Positions 60,263 through 64,000 of a stretch of DNA of 64,000 nucleotides are shown here, in pieces (position 1 is the first letter of the stretch; the number at the start of each line of letters is the position of its first letter). Made by a program: the position numbers and the translations under genes. The DNA is from a bacterium (lineage in GTDB: Bacteria > Planctomycetota > UBA1135 > UBA2386), in assembly GCA_024743115.1 (NCBI GenBank), contig JANSXC010000016.1:62001-126000 (forward strand), given 5' to 3'. The notes under the pieces are model-generated. The model saw nothing but the letters and a program-made list of their open reading frames with translations, was not told the origin of the DNA and did not search any database.

Positions 60263-61708
60263 ATGAACCCCGAAACTCTCATTCTCGGTGCCGGACCTGC
60301 CGGCCTTGCCTGCGCGATGGAACTCTCGCGCAAGGGGCGCAACAGCATCGTCATCGAGAAGGACGGGCAGATCGGCGGCCTCGCCAAGACGCTGCGGATC
60401 AAGAACGGTGACGACGAGTACCTGACCGACATCGGGCCGCACCGCTTCTTCTCGAAGAACCAGTACCTCTACGACTTCATCGAGGATCTGCTGCATGAGG
60501 AATGGCGCCTCGTGCCGCGTCAGACCCGCCAGTTCATCGACGGCAAGTTCTACGACTATCCCGTCAAGGCGATGCAGACCTTCAAGAACATCGGGTTCTG
60601 GAAGAGTCTGCGGATCATGATCGACTACGTGCGCGCGCGCACGGCCTACGGCTTGTTCAAGAAGCCGATGGAGACGTTCGAGGACTACGTCGTCGCGAAC
60701 TTCGGCCGCACGCTCGCCGAGTTCTCGATGATCAACTACTCGGAAAAGATCTGGGGCATTCCGGCCGCGCAGATCCACCCGGACTGGGCGCGACAACGCA
60801 TCAGCGGCCTCAACCTCTGGAGCGTGTTCGCCAAGGCCATCGGGCTCGGCGGCAAGAAGGGACCGAAGTCGCTCGTCGACCAGTTCTACTACCCGCAGTT
60901 CGGCACGGGTCGGATCTACGAGGAGATCGGCAAGCACCTCGTCGACGAGGGCAACGAGATCCACGTGGCCAGCGAACCCGTCGCGGTGCGCCACGACGGC
61001 AAACGAATCACCGAAGTCGACGTCAAGGACAAGGATGGCAACGTCCGGACGTACCGCCCCGACCACCTCGTCGAGTCGGTGCCCCTGACGCGCTTCTTGC
61101 ACCTGCTCGACCCGCCGCCGCCGCCCGAGGTCCTCGAAGCCGCCGGCGGCCTCAAATGGCGCGCGCAGGTCTACCTCTTCCTGACGCTCGAGAAGGAAAC
61201 CGTCACGCCGGACAACTGGATCTACTTCCCCAACAAGGACATCCCGTTCGGGCGCACGAGCGAGATGAAGAACTTCAGCAAGGACATGTGTCCGCCGGGG
61301 AAGACGTCGTTCTTCGTCGAGTTCTTCGCGTTCGAGGAAGAACCGATCTACTCGATGAGCAAGGAGGAGGTGTTCGACCTCGTCATGCCCTACTTCGAGG
61401 AATGGGGCTACTTCACGCGCGACGAGGTCAGCAGCGTGCACCTCATCAAGCGCCCGTGCGTGTATCCGGTCTACGACCTCGAATACGACGTTCGCCTCGG
61501 CAAGGTGCGGGACTGGCTCGATGGGATCGAGAATCTGATCTACGTCGGTCGCCCCGGGCGCTTCCGCTACACCAACCAGGATCACAGCCTCGAGATGGGT
61601 ATCCTCGCGAGCCGCATGATCCTCGAAGGCCGTAAGTACGACCTCGACACGATCGGCTCGGAGAACGAGTACTTCGAGAAGGGTCCGATCTACGAGAAGC
61701 GGATCTGA
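60263..61708 (+). CDS. FAD-dependent NAD(P)/amine oxidoreductase (protoporphyrinogen-oxidase/UDP-galactopyranose-mutase-like fold)
   Basis: A 481-residue flavoprotein. The N-terminal FAD motif is LILGAGPAGLACAMEL with the downstream acid in IVIEKDGQIGGLAKTL; the C-terminal NLIYVGRPGRFRYTNQD and the end helix complete the FAD site. The middle (DIGPHRFFSKNQYLY, NYSEKIWGIP) resembles the group of amine oxidase-like proteins found in sugar loci, some annotated as protoporphyrinogen oxidase. The exact reaction is not clear; a desaturase or glycan-modifying role is as likely as a haem role. It lies 99 bases after the repair operon. Confidence 0.82.
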   Translation: MNPETLILGAGPAGLACAMELSRKGRNSIVIEKDGQIGGLAKTLRIKNGDDEYLTDIGPHRFFSKNQYLYDFIEDLLHEEWRLVPRQTRQFIDGKFYDYPVKAMQTFKNIGFWKSLRIMIDYVRARTAYGLFKKPMETFEDYVVANFGRTLAEFSMINYSEKIWGIPAAQIHPDWARQRISGLNLWSVFAKAIGLGGKKGPKSLVDQFYYPQFGTGRIYEEIGKHLVDEGNEIHVASEPVAVRHDGKRITEVDVKDKDGNVRTYRPDHLVESVPLTRFLHLLDPPPPPEVLEAAGGLKWRAQVYLFLTLEKETVTPDNWIYFPNKDIPFGRTSEMKNFSKDMCPPGKTSFFVEFFAFEEEPIYSMSKEEVFDLVMPYFEEWGYFTRDEVSSVHLIKRPCVYPVYDLEYDVRLGKVRDWLDGIENLIYVGRPGRFRYTNQDHSLEMGILASRMILEGRKYDLDTIGSENEYFEKGPIYEKRI

Positions 61709-61717
61709 GTCGCCCCG

Positions 61718-62401
61718 ATGGCGACGTTCCGCGACGCGTACGGCCGGCTCGACCCGGCGATCCTGCGGCTCGTCCTGATCACGGACGGGCGTTCCGATCT
61801 CGATCGCCTCGAACGCATCGTCGGCGCCGTCACGACGGCGGGGGTGCGCTGCGTTCAGGTGCGAGAGCCGCGCTGGACGGCGCGCACGCTCGTCGCTGCG
61901 TGTGAGCGGCTACGGCCGCTGCTCGATGCGGTGAACGGTGCGCTGCTCGTCAACGATCGGGTCGACGTCGCTGCCGCGGGGGTGGCGCACGGCGTGCAAC
62001 TCGGCCACCGATCGCTGCCCGTCGATCTAGCGCGCCGTGTGCTCGGAGACGAACCGGTCTTGGCGTTCTCCGCGCACGACGCGGGCGAGCTCGAACTCGC
62101 CGCCGTCGCCCGATGCGACTTCGCCACGCTATCGCCGGTCTGGCCGACCTCGAGCAAGCCCGGCGCTGCGAACCTCGGCGAGAGTCTGGCAGCCGCTCTG
62201 ACTGCTGACGCGCGACTGCCCGTAGTCTGGCTGGGTGGCATTGCGGCCAGCGAAGCGGCGCGCGTGGCTGACTACCGCTCGGGCACGGGACCGGCGGGTG
62301 TCGCAGTGCGCTCGGCGCTCATGGCCGCCGAGGAACCGAGATACGCGGCGACGGCGCTGCTGCGGTCACTGCGTGGTGACCGCGGCCAGGCCAACGCCTG
62401 A
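61718..62401 (+). CDS. thiE: Thiamine phosphate synthase-like protein (ThiE/TenI family)
   Basis: A 227-residue TIM-barrel protein. It has the opening LVLITDGRSD, the VQVREPRWTARTL segment where the pyrophosphate-binding loop lies, LLVNDRVDVAAAGVAHGVQL and the later LSPVWPTSSKPGA and LGGI phosphate-binding parts. Some residues differ from strict ThiE (the usual VQLRxK is VQVRE), so it could be a TenI-like paralogue rather than the active condensing enzyme that joins HMP-PP and thiazole phosphate. It follows the flavoprotein gene by 9 bases. Confidence 0.78.
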   Translation: MATFRDAYGRLDPAILRLVLITDGRSDLDRLERIVGAVTTAGVRCVQVREPRWTARTLVAACERLRPLLDAVNGALLVNDRVDVAAAGVAHGVQLGHRSLPVDLARRVLGDEPVLAFSAHDAGELELAAVARCDFATLSPVWPTSSKPGAANLGESLAAALTADARLPVVWLGGIAASEAARVADYRSGTGPAGVAVRSALMAAEEPRYAATALLRSLRGDRGQANA

Positions 62402-62418
62402 CGGCGGGTGCTACGAGC

Positions 62419-62931
62419 CTACCTCGCGACGCTGAGGTAGTCGTCGAGGGTCGCGTTGTCCACCGAGCGCGCCGACATGCCATTGGGTGCCGCGCCGACG
62501 CGAGTGACGGACTCGCGCAGCTGCGCGCCTTCGTCGAATGCGTCGCACTCCGCCGAACCCGCGCGCAGGATCCAGACCCTGCCGTCCACGATCTCGGTCC
62601 GAAAACCCTCGCGCGCAATCAGGTAGGCATCGATCGTTTCACGATCGGGCGCGCGGACGGTCATGCCCTGCGGACCGACTCCGATGCGCGTCACGCTGTG
62701 ACGCAAGACGGCCGAGTCCTCGAACCCAGCCGCCTCCGGCGCCGCCGCGGGGAATACGTACAGCCGGCCGTCGAACTCGCGAACGATGAAGCCGGGGCGA
62801 TCGAACGGCGTCTCTCTGACGAGTTGGGCGGGCGTCGCCTCGGACTTCGACAGCCGCGGCGGACCGGAACTCATGCACGCGGTCAGGCCGAGCAACGCAG
62901 CGAACGAGAGGTAGGTGACGGTCTTGGACAT
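62419..62931 (-). CDS. Lipoprotein with two tandem repeats of a 60-residue domain
   Basis: A 170-residue lipoprotein; the signal peptide ends in the lipobox LGLTAC (Cys19). The mature part holds two copies of one motif (about residues 48-108 and 109-168). Each has a D-G-R-L/V-x-V/I pattern, an Asp/Glu-containing segment, a strongly conserved SVTRIG/SVTRVG, then P-x-G-M and D-x-x-T-I/L-D-x-Y-L. The repeat looks like a gene-internal duplication. It lies 55 bases downstream of the PstS-like gene on the same strand, so a shared envelope role is possible. No family was recognised. Confidence 0.75.
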   Translation of the reverse strand: MSKTVTYLSFAALLGLTACMSSGPPRLSKSEATPAQLVRETPFDRPGFIVREFDGRLYVFPAAAPEAAGFEDSAVLRHSVTRIGVGPQGMTVRAPDRETIDAYLIAREGFRTEIVDGRVWILRAGSAECDAFDEGAQLRESVTRVGAAPNGMSARSVDNATLDDYLSVAR

Positions 62932-62986
62932 GGCAGTTGCGGAGGAAGCCGGCGGCGGATGGGTTCGTTCGGACCGGCAGCTCCGT

Positions 62987-64000
62987 TCAGCGGAACTTGG
63001 CGCGCTGGGCCGCGGCGATACGGAACGGCAGCGAGAGGTAACCCTCGGCAACGACCTCGCGCTGCCCACGCTTGCTGAGGATGTAGGTGAGGAATTCGCG
63101 GCGTAGCGCGTCCATCTCCGAATCCGGCTCGTAGTCGACGTAGAGCAGCAGGAAGCGACTCAGCGGATAGTCGCCGTTGTAGGCGTTCTTCGGGACGGCT
63201 TCGTAGATTTCCCGCTTGACGACATCGGCGGCGCTACGCGCGAGCGGGACAGCGCGCACTCCGCCGGTCTGCGCTCCGATGCCGGCGAAACCCATTGCGA
63301 ACCTATCCGTCGCCACGGCCTCGACCACGGCAGCGGTGCCCTTCTGCGCCCGCACGCTCGGCTTGAACTCGGCGCCGGAGAGGACGTGCTTACGGAAGTA
63401 GTCGCCCGTGCCCGAGAACCGATCGCGGCCGTGGAGGTTGATGTCCTTCTTGGCCCACGGACCTGTCAGGCCGAGATCGCCCCAGGTCTTGATCCGGCGC
63501 GGCGACCTGGCCCGATTTTCGGCGCGATCGCGCTTGCGGCCGCCGCCGCTGGCCTCGACCGCGGTCGCACGAGGCGGCACCCCGAAGATCGCATCCACCT
63601 GCGGCAGCGTCAGAGAACGCAGCGGATTGTCCCGGTGAACGTAGACCGCGATCATGTCCAGGCCGACCGCGATCCGCAGCGGCGCGTAGCCATGCGCTTT
63701 CTCGAAGGCCTCGACGGCCGTGCGTTTCATCGGCCGGCTCATGGCTCCGAAAGTTGCGCGGCCGGATTGCAACGCGGACGGTGCGGTGCCGGAGCCGCGG
63801 GCTTCGATCTCGATCGCCACATCGGGGTAGAGTCGATGGAAGCCCTCGCTCCAGCTCGTCAGCAGGTCGTTCATCGTGTCCGACCCGACGCTCCTGATCT
63901 GCCCCGTGATCTTCGCGATCGGTCGGTAGGCGGGCAGTCGGCGGTCGACGGTGGCCCCGGACGGCCGGGGGTTGGCGATCTCCTGCGACCGGAGCGCCCC
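62987..64000 (-). CDS. PstS-like phosphate ABC transporter substrate-binding protein (5' end beyond window)
   Basis: The frame is open to the right edge, so the signal peptide and first residues lie outside the window. The visible 337 residues begin in a Pro/Arg-rich stretch, then IRSVGSDTMNDLLTSWSEGF, the classic PstS N-terminal motif. ARGSGTAPSALQSGRATFG and DRFSGTGDYFRKHVL carry serine/threonine residues that would bind phosphate. The C-terminal FLTYILSKRGQREVVAEGY is typical too. An extra basic insertion (GGGRKRDRAENRARSPRR) at about 155-172 is unusual. Internal ATG 63874 is not the real start. The permease and ATPase genes are not visible. Confidence 0.85.
   Translation of the reverse strand, partial: GALRSQEIANPRPSGATVDRRLPAYRPIAKITGQIRSVGSDTMNDLLTSWSEGFHRLYPDVAIEIEARGSGTAPSALQSGRATFGAMSRPMKRTAVEAFEKAHGYAPLRIAVGLDMIAVYVHRDNPLRSLTLPQVDAIFGVPPRATAVEASGGGRKRDRAENRARSPRRIKTWGDLGLTGPWAKKDINLHGRDRFSGTGDYFRKHVLSGAEFKPSVRAQKGTAAVVEAVATDRFAMGFAGIGAQTGGVRAVPLARSAADVVKREIYEAVPKNAYNGDYPLSRFLLLYVDYEPDSEMDALRREFLTYILSKRGQREVVAEGYLSLPFRIAAAQRAKFR

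Overview
The window is high-GC bacterial DNA with tightly packed genes, many GTG starts and many 4-base start/stop overlaps. No rRNA, tRNA, CRISPR array, insertion sequence or phage gene was recognised. The best guess for the host is a member of the Planctomycetota (PVC group). This is an inference from content: a secreted ThuA plus DUF1080 protein, secreted squalene-cyclase-like repeat proteins, a lipoprotein redoxin, a giant tandem-duplicated UvrA of a kind I recall from the PVC group, and heavy surface-glycan biosynthesis. A penicillin-binding protein 4 homologue indicates peptidoglycan, and the lipoproteins and ExbD/PstS-like proteins indicate a diderm envelope.

Layout. 1-6188: an ExbD-like tail, a hydrolase/thioesterase pair, a candidate secreted protein broken by an in-frame TGA, and a DapA-family/2-oxoglutarate-semialdehyde dehydrogenase pair that would feed a substrate into the TCA cycle. 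6350-10012: B12-dependent ribonucleotide reductase with two NrdR-box-like sites about 280-325 bp upstream. 10382-15302 (minus strand): an apparently complete non-phosphorylative L-fucose pathway: aldo/keto reductase, SDR, FAH-family hydrolase, mutarotase, enolase-superfamily dehydratase and lactonase, yielding pyruvate and lactate. 15306-20369: two methyltransferases, a redoxin lipoprotein and a C-terminal processing protease. 20544-25363: housekeeping genes moaC, asd, accB, accC and phosphofructokinase; accB carries a histone-H1-like lysine/alanine-rich N-terminus.

25496-29714: a secreted hypothetical protein, a membrane hybrid histidine kinase and a threonine-dehydratase-like enzyme. 29849-42796: a surface-sugar locus. 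A nucleotidyltransferase-phosphatase fusion (HddC-GmhB) and a heptose kinase (HddA) should make GDP-D-glycero-D-manno-heptose. A GDP-sugar 4,6-dehydratase and an RmlC-like epimerase could convert it to a 6-deoxy-heptose. The same operon holds an E1 alpha/beta thiamine-diphosphate enzyme pair without E2 or E3, a B12-binding radical SAM protein and a two-domain glycosyltransferase. An ArsJ-like exporter and a double methyltransferase lie beside it.

42855-50487: lipoproteins, two squalene-cyclase-like proteins, the ThuA-DUF1080 protein, PBP4 and an inositol-monophosphatase family enzyme. 50620-60163: a DNA-repair operon of tandem UvrA, XPB-type helicase and a helicase-associated (Helicase_C_3-type) protein, with 4-base overlaps. 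60263-64000: a FAD-dependent oxidoreductase, a ThiE-like protein, a repeat lipoprotein and a PstS-like phosphate-binding protein running off the right edge.

All family assignments are from motif reading and memory; no database search was run.
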